Assembly (NCBI GenBank): GCA_020630805.1
Contig: JAHDIM010000006.1
Location: 9,293 to 53,379, forward strand
Direction: 5' to 3'
Source of the DNA: Anaerolineales bacterium
Lineage (GTDB): Bacteria; Chloroflexota; Anaerolineae; Anaerolineales; UBA6668
DNA: 44,087 nt
Below the pieces are notes generated by a model. It was not told the DNA's origin. It did not search any database and saw only the letters and a program-made list of their open reading frames with translations. The position numbers were made by a program, and so were the translations under genes. Positions 1 to 7,272 of the stretch are shown piece after piece (position 1 is the stretch's first letter; the number at the start of each line of letters is the position of its first letter).

Positions 1-2
1 GG

Positions 3-578
3 CTTAATACTAAACGAGATGCTAAACGATACATTTCCGAACAACGTCGTAAAAATAAGCGTGTATGTTTAGTAACTGGGTGTTTTGATTTGCTAACTCC
101 TGGGCACCTTTATTTTCTAGCGAGAGCAAAGGAAGAAGCAGATATCTTAATCGCTGGAATTGAAGATTCAGATCGTGTAACCTTTATGAAAGGAGTTTAT
201 CGACCATTTCTCAATAATTGTGAACGTGCCCTTATTTTTGATCTAATAAAACCGGTGGATTTTCATTTCATCATTAAGGGTTCAACAAGCATTGAATTTA
301 AGGAGTTCTATACAGATTTATATTCATACTTGAGCCCTGATGAGCTGGCTATCTCACAAGAAGACAGCAATGAAGATGATCGGCGGGAAGAAATAGAGCA
401 AGCTGGTGGAACAATGAGGATTATAGAAAGGTTGCCTAAGTACTCATCTACTTCTGCGCTCAGCAAATTGGTTGCTCCTTATTATCCGGAAAGCTGGGCT
501 AATCCTAAATCTCCAGTGCCTCATACTCATAGACCAGTGGAATATAAAGGAAGTCAACTACAACTGTTTGAAATTTGA
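3..578 (+). CDS. Cytidylyltransferase-like nucleotidyltransferase, 5' partial
   Basis: The reading frame is open to the left edge, so the true start lies outside the window. The visible part contains TGCFDLLTPGHLYFL, the nucleotide-binding signature (TxGCFD then TPGH, equivalent to HxGH) of the cytidylyltransferase-like fold seen in TagD, the HldE C-terminal domain and related enzymes. The next segment, ADILIAGIEDSDRV, matches the second strand and loop of that fold. Such enzymes transfer CMP or AMP to a phosphorylated substrate; the substrate cannot be named from sequence. About 29 residues precede the signature, and an additional upstream domain cannot be excluded. Codon use is clearly more AT-rich than in the genes from 1073 onward. 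The next gene starts two bases after this stop, so the two are probably co-transcribed. Confidence 0.75.
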   Translation, partial: LNTKRDAKRYISEQRRKNKRVCLVTGCFDLLTPGHLYFLARAKEEADILIAGIEDSDRVTFMKGVYRPFLNNCERALIFDLIKPVDFHFIIKGSTSIEFKEFYTDLYSYLSPDELAISQEDSNEDDRREEIEQAGGTMRIIERLPKYSSTSALSKLVAPYYPESWANPKSPVPHTHRPVEYKGSQLQLFEI

Positions 579-580
579 TT

Positions 581-1009
581 ATGATTGAGTTTGATGAATA
601 TCTTGCATTGTCTGAAGATGAATTGTTTACAGTAATTGGACATGATCTTGATTATTTTCAGAAATTGAATGAAAGTGATCTAAAAGAATCTCAGTATCCG
701 AAAAGCAAAAAATATTTGTTTGATGACGCTAGTGACTTAAAGAAACTTGGGAAAGCATTTTTTGAAGAAAACTACACCCGGCTTTGTAAGGAAATTTGCG
801 AAGAATGGAATTATTGCGAAAAGAAAGAAAATTCTAAATTCAATGATAATTTGAGTTTGGCAACTGCTGTTCTAGAAGTTGTTACATTTGCTATTGGAAA
901 GTCAGTATTCGATACCGATTTAGTTGGTGCATCTCTAGTCTCGATCTTGATACAAAGAGGCTTAGATAATATGTGTGCATGTGAGCGTGACCCAGAGATA
1001 GTCTCATAA
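581..1009 (+). CDS. Hypothetical protein, AT-rich
   Basis: I do not recognise this 142-residue protein. It is acidic, soluble and predicted mostly helical, with no signal peptide, no membrane segment and no obvious catalytic motif. I chose the ATG at 581; an in-frame TTG at 575 overlaps the previous stop. The two-base gap to the nucleotidyltransferase gene suggests translational coupling and a shared function. Both genes are AT-rich and have a lysine- and glutamate-rich product unlike the rest of the window, which hints at transfer. Confidence 0.7.
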   Translation: MIEFDEYLALSEDELFTVIGHDLDYFQKLNESDLKESQYPKSKKYLFDDASDLKKLGKAFFEENYTRLCKEICEEWNYCEKKENSKFNDNLSLATAVLEVVTFAIGKSVFDTDLVGASLVSILIQRGLDNMCACERDPEIVS

Positions 1010-1072
1010 GATATTCTGAGGGTCATTTTTTGCTATCTGAGTTGCCACTGAGCAAACACGCAAACAAACCTC

Positions 1073-1429
1073 ATGAAACAAAAACAACGCTATCCAGCAG
1101 GCCCCGCCAATATTCAGCCGGGTGAACGCCGCATCATCACAATCAAAAATCGCAGTGTTGGTGTGTTTTGTATTGATGGTGACTATTTCGCGCTGCTCAA
1201 CTTCTGCCCCCACATGGCCGGACCACTATGCGAAGGTCCGGTCACAGGCACTGTACTACACACCGACAAGCGCGAGTTTATTTACGGACGTGACAACGAA
1301 CTGGTGCGTTGCGGCTGGCACGGCTGGGAGTTTGAGATCAAGACGGGCAAATGCACTGTAGATGAACGCATGCAGGCGCGGACGTATGCGGTTGTTGAAG
1401 AAGATGGAGAGTTGTTTGTGGAGATGTAA
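1073..1429 (+). CDS. Rieske [2Fe-2S] ferredoxin-like protein
   Basis: This 118-residue protein is a stand-alone Rieske domain. The two cluster-binding boxes are NFCPHMAGPLCEG (Cys and His) and VRCGWHGWEFE (Cys and His), separated by about 40 residues. It should carry a [2Fe-2S] cluster and act as a soluble electron carrier, typically to an oxygenase or reductase. No partner oxygenase is visible next to it; the neighbouring genes belong to purine breakdown. The ATG at 1073 is the natural start. The gene ends just before an inverted-repeat element that separates it from the convergent dehydrogenase gene. Its physiological partner is unknown. Confidence 0.88.
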   Translation: MKQKQRYPAGPANIQPGERRIITIKNRSVGVFCIDGDYFALLNFCPHMAGPLCEGPVTGTVLHTDKREFIYGRDNELVRCGWHGWEFEIKTGKCTVDERMQARTYAVVEEDGELFVEM

Positions 1430-1432
1430 GAC

Positions 1433-1500
1433 GAATCCACGAATGACACGAATACCACTAATCAAAAATATTCGTGCCCATTCGTGATATTAGTGGATTC
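1433..1500. repeat. Inverted-repeat element, CCACGAAT family (copy a)
   Basis: The ends GAATCCAC (1433-1440) and GTGGATTC (1493-1500) are perfectly inverted, and the interior holds repeated ACGAAT/ATTCGT words. It fills the space between two convergent genes. The right end supplies the TGA stop of the minus-strand dehydrogenase. A close relative lies at 5469-5536. Confidence 0.8.
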
Positions 1501-2437
1501 AAACAGTATTCTCCAACGCGCCGCCGCGTTTATACCGCTCCAAATTATCCCCAAAGAAATTCGCAAAAATTGTCGGCCACTTTTGTACTTGGTCTGAGCT
1601 GTGCGGCGTAATGTAGACATTTTCGATGTCCCACAATGGACTATCTTCAGGCAGTGGCTCAACCTCAAACACATCTAGATAAGCGGCTTTGAAATGCCCC
1701 TCGTTCAGCACTTGGATCAGTGCAGCCTCATCCACAACTTTGCCGCGCGCAGTGTTGATGAAAATAGAATCAGGCTTACAAGCCCGGAGCATTGCGTCAT
1801 CAAACATCTTGTCGGTTTCTGGCGTGTGTCGGACGTGTAGCGAAATCACATCAGCTTCGCCAATCACCTCGGTAAGTTGATCTGGCGTTACCAGTCGATC
1901 CACGCTTGGGTGTGGCGTATCACTGCGGCGAACGCCAATCACATTCATTCCCAAGGCTTTGGCGTTGTGGGCAACCCAGCCGCCAATTGCGCCTAGGCCG
2001 ACAATCAATATGGTTTGGCCGACCAATGGCTTCCAAGGGTTGACCTTCCAAGTATGAGTGGCTTGCTGTTTACGATACAAAAATGTCTCATTGTTCAGCG
2101 CGATCATTGCACCAGTGACGGTTTCGGCAAGGTAACGGGCCAGCACACCAGCGCAGTTGGTGACGGTCACACGATCAGCGTCCCACTCGCCAACGTGCTC
2201 ATAACCAGAGCCACCGACCTGTAACCAGCGTACGCTTGGGCATTGCACAATCTGTGGGTGATATTTGCCGGGAAAGCCAGTTTCTTTGACTGAAAATACG
2301 GCTTCTGGCTGGTGGGCTGCTAGGGCCGCCCCAAGTGTTTCAGGGTCATCGACATAACAGATGTCATCGTCTGGAAAACGCGCGTCCAAGATGGCGCGAA
2401 ATTCTTCAGTTCCGTGATGAGCAATTAGAATTTTCAT
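1499..2437 (-). CDS. D-2-hydroxyacid dehydrogenase (NAD(P)-dependent)
   Basis: This 312-residue protein has the full D-isomer-specific 2-hydroxyacid dehydrogenase architecture. An N-terminal substrate-domain segment is followed by a Rossmann domain with VGLGAIGGWVAH around residues 145-156. The catalytic residues are visible: Arg in NTARGKVVDE, Glu in DVFEVEPLP, and His in ITPHSS. It should reduce a 2-keto acid such as glyoxylate or hydroxypyruvate, or oxidise the matching D-hydroxyacid. The setting, beside ureide catabolism that can release glyoxylate, makes a glyoxylate or hydroxypyruvate reductase role attractive, but this is inference. Its stop codon TGA is contributed by the repeat at 1433-1500. 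Confidence 0.9.
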   Translation of the reverse strand: MKILIAHHGTEEFRAILDARFPDDDICYVDDPETLGAALAAHQPEAVFSVKETGFPGKYHPQIVQCPSVRWLQVGGSGYEHVGEWDADRVTVTNCAGVLARYLAETVTGAMIALNNETFLYRKQQATHTWKVNPWKPLVGQTILIVGLGAIGGWVAHNAKALGMNVIGVRRSDTPHPSVDRLVTPDQLTEVIGEADVISLHVRHTPETDKMFDDAMLRACKPDSIFINTARGKVVDEAALIQVLNEGHFKAAYLDVFEVEPLPEDSPLWDIENVYITPHSSDQVQKWPTIFANFFGDNLERYKRGGALENTV

Positions 2438-2442
2438 GGTGT

Positions 2443-2593
2443 GGTTTGCTGGTTGTTGGGTTTGGTAGTTGGTTAGTGAGGGCTAGGCGGTTTATGCTGT
2501 CTTTGGCGGCTAAGTCACGAGTGCTACATTGGTTGGTTAGGACCTTGGGTTACCTGTGACCACTAACCAACCAACAAACAATCAAACGAACCC
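2443..2593. repeat. Inverted-repeat element, AACCAACCAAC family (copy a)
   Basis: GT-rich tracts (TTGCTGGTTGTTGGG, TTGGTTGGTTAGGACC) on the left are answered by CACTAACCAACCAACAAAC on the right, so the region can fold into a long imperfect hairpin. It fills the space between the dehydrogenase start and the urate oxidase stop. The core (ccttgggt..gaccactaaccaac) is shared with the copy inside the glycine riboswitch at 36763-36860; another relative is at 33980-34103. Confidence 0.75.
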
Positions 2594-2594
2594 A

Positions 2595-3434
2595 CTATCT
2601 TGTCACTGTGCCCTCAATGTACCCATGCGGCTCATCGGCTGGGAAGAAAATTTCATTCTTGTTTTCAATGCCAAAGCGACCAAGATCAAATGGGAAATTG
2701 TGGACGTTGGGCATCACCATATGAATGCTTTCGATGGCTCTGCATGCTTCAAGTGCAGCGGTACCCATCGCAAACAGGGTGTGTTGTAAAGATTCGCTTT
2801 GATGATCTGCAAAGCATTGCAACAGGGCGGTGCGAATTATGGTGTAACAGTGATTGTAGTCAACGCCGCTGGTGTTATAACGCCACGTGGCAGTCAGTTT
2901 TGTTGCCATAATCCGGTCCCGTTCTTCGGGCAGCACAGTGTATTCATCTTTCAAAAAGCCAACAAATGCGGAGTCGGTGGTTTTGAGAATTGGCAGCTCA
3001 GCAATGCCGCCGGTAATGGCCATTGAATCTTTGCTGCGAATAACTTGAGTGGTGCGCAACTCTTGGCTAGCGCCGTTGTAGGCAAAGGGATGGGCATCGC
3101 CTGCGAATGACATCCGTTGCCAGTCACGCATTGAAATGCTGACATCGGCTTGTGTTGCTGCGGGGGCATGCTTTAAATAATGTTCACTTAGATCTAGCGC
3201 AAACGCTTCAGGCGAGCTAAGACTGTGTGATTTCGCCAACGCATACACGGTATTTTTGATTGTGTCCGTAGGGAGTACGTCTTTGTTATCACCGTCAATG
3301 TAGGTGGCTTCGAAAGCACCGTCTAGCAGGGCATCAACGGTATATTCTGTGAACACATGATGCGTTTCAAGACGGGTGATTTTTGAGAGGCGTACACGGG
3401 CTTTCCCGTAGCGATTAGATGAAAGCGTTGGCAT
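2595..3434 (-). CDS. pucL: Urate oxidase (uricase)
   Basis: This 279-residue protein matches cofactor-independent urate oxidase, which oxidises urate with O2 to 5-hydroxyisourate and H2O2. Family signatures visible in order are NRYGKARVRLSKI near the N-terminus (containing the catalytic Lys), LPTDTIKNTVYALAK (catalytic Thr region), TTDSAFVGFLKDEYTVLPE with MATKLTATWRY in the second T-fold half, and MPNVHNFPFDLGRFG near the C-terminus. Length is slightly below the usual ~300. The ATG at 3434 has an AGGA-type ribosome site upstream. The gene diverges from the allantoinase gene across about 190 bp. There is no fused OHCU decarboxylase here, unlike Bacillus PucL; that domain is fused to allantoinase instead. 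Confidence 0.95.
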   Translation of the reverse strand: MPTLSSNRYGKARVRLSKITRLETHHVFTEYTVDALLDGAFEATYIDGDNKDVLPTDTIKNTVYALAKSHSLSSPEAFALDLSEHYLKHAPAATQADVSISMRDWQRMSFAGDAHPFAYNGASQELRTTQVIRSKDSMAITGGIAELPILKTTDSAFVGFLKDEYTVLPEERDRIMATKLTATWRYNTSGVDYNHCYTIIRTALLQCFADHQSESLQHTLFAMGTAALEACRAIESIHMVMPNVHNFPFDLGRFGIENKNEIFFPADEPHGYIEGTVTR

Positions 3435-3478
3435 AAAGGAGTCCTGTCGTTTGAATTTCGATAATGATAATCGATTCT

Positions 3479-3563
3479 GAGTCCACGAATGCCACGAATT
3501 GTATTAATGGGACGCGGATTACAAGGATCGCACGGATTTGGCTTGCTAAACATCCGTGTTTTC
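3479..3563. repeat. CCACGAAT/ATCCGTG-type intergenic repeat
   Basis: This stretch carries GTCCACGAATGCCACGAATT, then GCACGGATTTGG...AAACATCCGTG, so CACGGAT and ATCCGTG can pair. It is related to the element ends at 1433 and 5469 and to the degenerate copies near 28340 and 36460. It lies in the divergent promoter region between urate oxidase and allantoinase. Confidence 0.55.
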
Positions 3564-3581
3564 TAAGAAATAAAGTTGAGA

Positions 3582-3622
3582 GCTTATTTTCACAGTCTCG
3601 TCATTGACCGTCTAAAATAAGC
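3582..3622 (+). promoter_or_regulatory. Inverted repeat in leader of allB-uraD
   Basis: GCTTATTTT (3582-3590) and AAAATAAGC (3614-3622) form a perfect 9-bp inverted repeat with a 23-nt loop, ending three bases before the ATG at 3626. It could be an operator for a purine-catabolism regulator or an mRNA hairpin covering the ribosome-binding region. No clear Shine-Dalgarno is seen outside it. Function is inferred from position only. Confidence 0.4.
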
Positions 3623-3625
3623 ACT

Positions 3626-5470
3626 ATGAAAACTGCTTGGCGAAGTTCAAAAATTGTGACCCCAACTGGCATTGTCGATGGTGTGCTGCTTGTTGATGAT
3701 GACAAAATCGTTGCTGTCACTGACGGCGACGAAGTCCCGTCTGGTTATACCCTGCGTGATGTGGGTTTAGCGGCTATTCTGCCCGGATTTATCGATGCGC
3801 ATGTGCATATCAATGAGCCGGGACGCACTGAGTGGGAAGGCTTTGAGACTGCAACCAAAGCCGCGGCAAAAGCTGGCATCACGATGGTTGCAGATATGCC
3901 GCTGAACAGCATGCCTGTGACCACGACACTTGATGCTTGGGAGCAAAAAGTGGCTGCGGCTAAGGACAAACTCTATGTCAATGTCGCGTTGTATGCTGGC
4001 GCAGTGCCGGGCAATGTAAATCAGCTTTCAACGCTTGTTGACAGTGGGGCGGTGGCAGCAAAATGTTTCATGGTGCATTCTGGCATTGATGAATTCCCTA
4101 ACACCTCCATTGCCGATATTCGCCAAGCATTGCTCGAACTCAGGGCACATCAGGTTCCATTGTTAGCGCATGCTGAATTAGAGATTGGGCAAAGCTACGA
4201 CAAGCGCAATCCGCGGTCATATGCGGCTTGGGTAACGTCACGGCCTGAACAGATGGAAATTGCTGCAATAGAAGCTCTATTTGATCTGTGTCGCGAGACG
4301 GGGGCTTGGGTGCATATTGTGCATTTGGCAACGGGCGCTGCATTGCCACTAATTGCGGCGGCAAAATCGCAAGGCTTGCGGATTACGGTCGAAACCGCAC
4401 CACACTATTTGTATTTTGCAGCTGAGGACATTCCAGATGGCGCGACGCAGTTCAAGTGTGCTCCTCCCATTCGTAGTTCTCAAACGCGCGAGGCGTTGTG
4501 GAGAGGGCTGATTGACGGCACTATCGATATGATTGCGTCGGACCACTCACCTGCGCCTCCAGCTGTCAAACAGCTCGAAAGCGGTGATTTTACCAATGCA
4601 TGGGGTGGCATTGGTGGTTTGCAGTTTGGCCCGAGTGCAACGTGGACGCAAATGTCTCAGCGCGGCTTAGGGTTACCGCATTTGGCGCACTGGTGGTCAA
4701 CTGCACCTGCAAAACTGATTGGTATGTCTGCACTGCGCGGTAGTCTACTCGTTGGCAAGCAAGCCGACTTTGTCGTGTTTGATCCAGACGCAACTATGAC
4801 CATAACGGAAGCTGATATCGAACATCGTCACAAAGTGTCACCTTATGTTGGTGAAATTTTGCGCGGCAAAGCCTTGACTACGGTTGTTGGTGGGCAGGTT
4901 GTCTACGACGATGAGAATGGCTGCTCACAGCCTAAAGGACGAATTGTATTGAATCCAAAATCTGGTCTGGCGCAGTTCAATGCGTTGTCTCCTGAATCGC
5001 AAGCGATTGCGCTAACGCGCTGCTGTGGAGCGTCTAATTGGGTGAGACAGGTTCAAGCCGCTTTACCCATTGCGTCACGAAACCAACTGTTTGCGCTAGC
5101 GGATAGGGTTTGGGCAGACTGTTCAACTGATGACTACAAAGAAGCTTTTACCCATCACCCCAAGATAGGCGATGTGTCAAAACTACGCGAAAAGTTTGCT
5201 GCGACTGCTTCGTGGTCAGCGGGTGAACAATCTGGTGTCAATCAGGCGAATGAAGAGGTTCTACAAGCCCTGGCGCAAGGAAATGCAGACTATGAAGCCA
5301 AGTTTGGTTATATCTTCATTGTCTGTGCAACTGGTAAGACTGCGTCTGAAATGTTGGCGCTATTGCAAGCCCGCTTACCCAATGACCCGGCTAAAGAGAT
5401 CTACATCGCCGCCGAAGAACAGCGTAAAATCACGCATATACGGCTTGAGAAGCTACTACAAGGAGGATGA
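3626..5470 (+). CDS. allB-uraD: Bifunctional allantoinase / OHCU decarboxylase fusion
   Basis: This 614-residue protein joins two ureide enzymes. Residues ~1-445 are allantoinase of the cyclic amidohydrolase family. Metal-site motifs are DAHVHINEPGRTEWEGF, the carbamylated-Lys region VAAKCFMVHSG, LLAHAE, HIVHLA and ASDHSPAPP. It hydrolyses allantoin to allantoate. Residues ~450-614 are 2-oxo-4-hydroxy-4-carboxy-5-ureidoimidazoline decarboxylase, with HHPKIGD, EQSGVNQANEE and FGYIFIVCATG; this half makes S-allantoin from OHCU. The product of the C-terminal half is therefore the substrate of the N-terminal half, so channelling is possible. The gene is followed by 5-hydroxyisourate hydrolase, which makes OHCU. 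Both halves retain their visible catalytic signatures. The TGA stop overlaps the left end of a repeat element. Confidence 0.95.
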   Translation: MKTAWRSSKIVTPTGIVDGVLLVDDDKIVAVTDGDEVPSGYTLRDVGLAAILPGFIDAHVHINEPGRTEWEGFETATKAAAKAGITMVADMPLNSMPVTTTLDAWEQKVAAAKDKLYVNVALYAGAVPGNVNQLSTLVDSGAVAAKCFMVHSGIDEFPNTSIADIRQALLELRAHQVPLLAHAELEIGQSYDKRNPRSYAAWVTSRPEQMEIAAIEALFDLCRETGAWVHIVHLATGAALPLIAAAKSQGLRITVETAPHYLYFAAEDIPDGATQFKCAPPIRSSQTREALWRGLIDGTIDMIASDHSPAPPAVKQLESGDFTNAWGGIGGLQFGPSATWTQMSQRGLGLPHLAHWWSTAPAKLIGMSALRGSLLVGKQADFVVFDPDATMTITEADIEHRHKVSPYVGEILRGKALTTVVGGQVVYDDENGCSQPKGRIVLNPKSGLAQFNALSPESQAIALTRCCGASNWVRQVQAALPIASRNQLFALADRVWADCSTDDYKEAFTHHPKIGDVSKLREKFAATASWSAGEQSGVNQANEEVLQALAQGNADYEAKFGYIFIVCATGKTASEMLALLQARLPNDPAKEIYIAAEEQRKITHIRLEKLLQGG

Positions 5471-5536
5471 ATCCACGAATTACACAAATAGGCACGAATA
5501 TTTTGATTAGTGTTCATTCGTGCTATTAGTGGATTC
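5469..5536. repeat. Inverted-repeat element, CCACGAAT family (copy b)
   Basis: GAATCCAC (5469-5476) is inverted as GTGGATTC (5529-5536), the same ends and the same total span as the copy at 1433-1500. The interior holds CACGAATATTTTGATTAGTG and ATTCGTG. Its left end contributes the TGA stop of the allantoinase fusion; its right end lies a few bases upstream of the hydrolase ATG at 5544. Confidence 0.8.
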
Positions 5537-5543
5537 AAATAAT

Positions 5544-5885
5544 ATGAAAAGTCCAATTACAACTCACGTGCTAGACACTGCCACGGGCAAACCGGCATCT
5601 GGTTTACAGATTTCTTTAGAGATTTGGGGTGATGATGACTGGCAACCGCTGGCAAGTGGCATCACCAATAACGATGGTCGCATTACAGACTTGCTTGAGC
5701 CGGGCAATCTACAAATCGGCATGTATCGCATGACGTTTATGACGGAGCGCTACTGCCGCAGTCAAGGCAGCGACTGCTTCTATCCATATGTGCCAATTGT
5801 GTTCCAAATTAGCGCAACCGATGAACACTATCACGTGCCACTGCTGCTTAGCCCATTTGGATATTCGACATATCGCGGCAGCTAA
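5544..5885 (+). CDS. uraH: 5-hydroxyisourate hydrolase (transthyretin-related)
   Basis: This 113-residue protein is a transthyretin-related hydroxyisourate hydrolase that converts the urate oxidase product to OHCU. The family hallmarks are present: TTHVLDTATGKPASGL with the N-terminal His, the Arg in NNDGRITDLL, HVPLLLSPFGYSTYRGS with the second His, and the C-terminal YRGS tetrapeptide. Length is typical for the bacterial enzyme. I chose ATG 5544; upstream in-frame codons fall in the repeat element. It is cytosolic, with no signal peptide. It is likely co-transcribed with allB-uraD 73 bases upstream. No good Shine-Dalgarno is visible, perhaps because the repeat occupies that space. Confidence 0.95.
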   Translation: MKSPITTHVLDTATGKPASGLQISLEIWGDDDWQPLASGITNNDGRITDLLEPGNLQIGMYRMTFMTERYCRSQGSDCFYPYVPIVFQISATDEHYHVPLLLSPFGYSTYRGS

Positions 5886-5888
5886 AAT

Positions 5889-5948
5889 TCAGCTATCAGC
5901 TATCAGCTATCAGCTATCAGCTATCAGCTATCAGCTATCAGCTATCAG
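5889..5948. repeat. Tandem heptamer TCAGCTA array (about 8.5 copies)
   Basis: Perfect 7-bp tandem repeats of TCAGCTA run between the convergent ends of uraH and the amidohydrolase gene. A second array of the same unit and orientation is at 7226-7272. Because 7 is not a multiple of 3, the minus strand (TGATAGC) has stops in all three frames, whereas the plus strand has none. That explains the spurious long open frame through 5788-6039. Confidence 0.95.
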
Positions 5949-5965
5949 TAAAGATGACTGTGCCG

Positions 5966-7201
5966 CTACTGCATCGCTAGCGAACAGAGTGTCTCCGCTA
6001 AGACTTCAACCCCTTTTTCAATTTCGGCTGCAGCGGTGAATTCTTCTGGTCGATGACTGTAGCCATTCTCAGATGGCACAAAGATCATTGCAGTGGGGCA
6101 AAGCTGTGCCATAAATAATGCGTCATGGTAAGCCCGACTGACCAGAGTTTTATAGCTGTAGCCTTTGTCTTTTGTGACCGATTCTATGGTCTCCAAAATC
6201 TGTGACCCGCATTGGCAAGGTGCATCCATATTAAGGACCTCAACCGTCACGCCAATGTTGCGGCGCTCACAAACATCCGCAATGGTCTGCTGAATGCGGG
6301 CGACCATACCGTCACGAGTCGCGAGTTGGGTGTCGCGAATGTCGATTTCCATCAACACATCGCTAGGGATGCTGTTGACTGCTCCAGGGTGCACTTGCAT
6401 CAGGCCAACAGTTGCAACCGAGTCGGGGCTACCACTGTCCTGCGCTGCTTTTTCCACATCGAGCACAATTTCTGAGGCCGCGACGAGAGCGTCTCGACGG
6501 CCTGGCATGAGCGTAGCGCCCGCGTGACCGCCATCGCCCTTGAGCGTAACCCGTAAGGTGGCTGGCGCTGCAATTGACGTGACAATGCCGATATCAAGCT
6601 TGTCGCGTTCGAGGCGTGGACCTTGCTCGATGTGAAGTTCGACGAAGGCGTGATAGTTGACAGTTGAGAGTTGAACTTTATCTAAAGGTTGGGTAAAACC
6701 GGCTTGCTTGCGCAGCGACTCTAAGTCATTGCCGTCTGCGTCAGTGAGGGCTGCCAAGTCTGCGGCGCTGAGATTTCCAGCCATAGCGCGACTGCCAAGA
6801 CACCCAAGGCCAAAGCGGGTTGGCTCTTCTGACGTAAACAGAATTAGCTCGATGTCGCGCTTAGGTTGCAGTCCTTGTTCGCGAATACTACGCAGGGCTT
6901 CCAACCCACCCAGCACGCCAACGACACCATCATATTTGCCAGAGTAAGGAATTGCATCGATGTGAGAGCCGGTAGCGACTGAAGGCAGACCTGAGTCACT
7001 GCCTTCTAAGGTGACATACATGTTGCCGAGGCCATCTTCGCGAATACTCAGTCCAGCCTCGATTACTTTTTCGCGTAGCCATGCGCGCGCAGCCTGATCT
7101 TCAGCGGAATAAAGAATGCGGGTAACGGCTGGCGCTGGCACTGCGGAGTATGAGGCTAATTCTTCAATTTCAGCGGAAAGTCTGTTTATGTTGATGGGCA
7201 T
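5966..7201 (-). CDS. allC: Allantoate amidohydrolase-type M20 hydrolase
   Basis: This 411-residue protein belongs to the M20 amidase/hydantoinase-carbamoylase group. Metal ligands and active-site motifs are visible: ATGSHIDAIPYSGKYDGV, FTSEEPTRFGLGCLGSRAM, ELHIEQGPRLE, GDGGHAGATLMPGRRDA and SRAYHDALFMAQ, with a C-terminal NGYSHRPEEF. In this family the choice is between allantoate amidohydrolase and N-carbamoyl-L-amino acid hydrolase. The neighbouring allantoinase strongly favours allantoate, giving ureidoglycine or ureidoglycolate, ammonia and CO2. The start ATG at 7201 has no clear Shine-Dalgarno; immediately upstream is a remnant resembling the AACCAAC repeat family (TTGGGTTAGTTGGTGTGAG on the plus strand) and then the heptamer array. 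Confidence 0.88.
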   Translation of the reverse strand: MPININRLSAEIEELASYSAVPAPAVTRILYSAEDQAARAWLREKVIEAGLSIREDGLGNMYVTLEGSDSGLPSVATGSHIDAIPYSGKYDGVVGVLGGLEALRSIREQGLQPKRDIELILFTSEEPTRFGLGCLGSRAMAGNLSAADLAALTDADGNDLESLRKQAGFTQPLDKVQLSTVNYHAFVELHIEQGPRLERDKLDIGIVTSIAAPATLRVTLKGDGGHAGATLMPGRRDALVAASEIVLDVEKAAQDSGSPDSVATVGLMQVHPGAVNSIPSDVLMEIDIRDTQLATRDGMVARIQQTIADVCERRNIGVTVEVLNMDAPCQCGSQILETIESVTKDKGYSYKTLVSRAYHDALFMAQLCPTAMIFVPSENGYSHRPEEFTAAAEIEKGVEVLAETLCSLAMQ

Positions 7202-7225
7202 TGGGTTAGTTGGTGTGAGATTATT

Positions 7226-7272
7226 TCAGCTATCAGCTATCAGCTATCAGCTATCAGCTATCAGCTATCAGC
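7226..7272. repeat. Tandem heptamer TCAGCTA array (about 6.7 copies)
   Basis: This is the same 7-bp unit and orientation as at 5889-5948. It extends into the 3' end of the minus-strand deaminase gene: the last residues and the TGA stop at 7254-7256 are read from repeat units. Confidence 0.95.

Noticed and set aside
2443-2593. Insertion sequence or transposase remnant
   Set aside because: The stretch is palindromic repeat DNA with no transposase-like coding sequence or clear target duplication.
5788-6039. Plus-strand open frame of 83 codons containing repeated QLSAISY
   Set aside because: It is open only because the TCAGCTA array has no plus-strand stops; it overlaps uraH out of frame and the end of the minus-strand hydrolase.
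5889-7272. Heptamer arrays considered as a CRISPR array
   Set aside because: Units are 7 bp with no spacers, and no cas genes are present.
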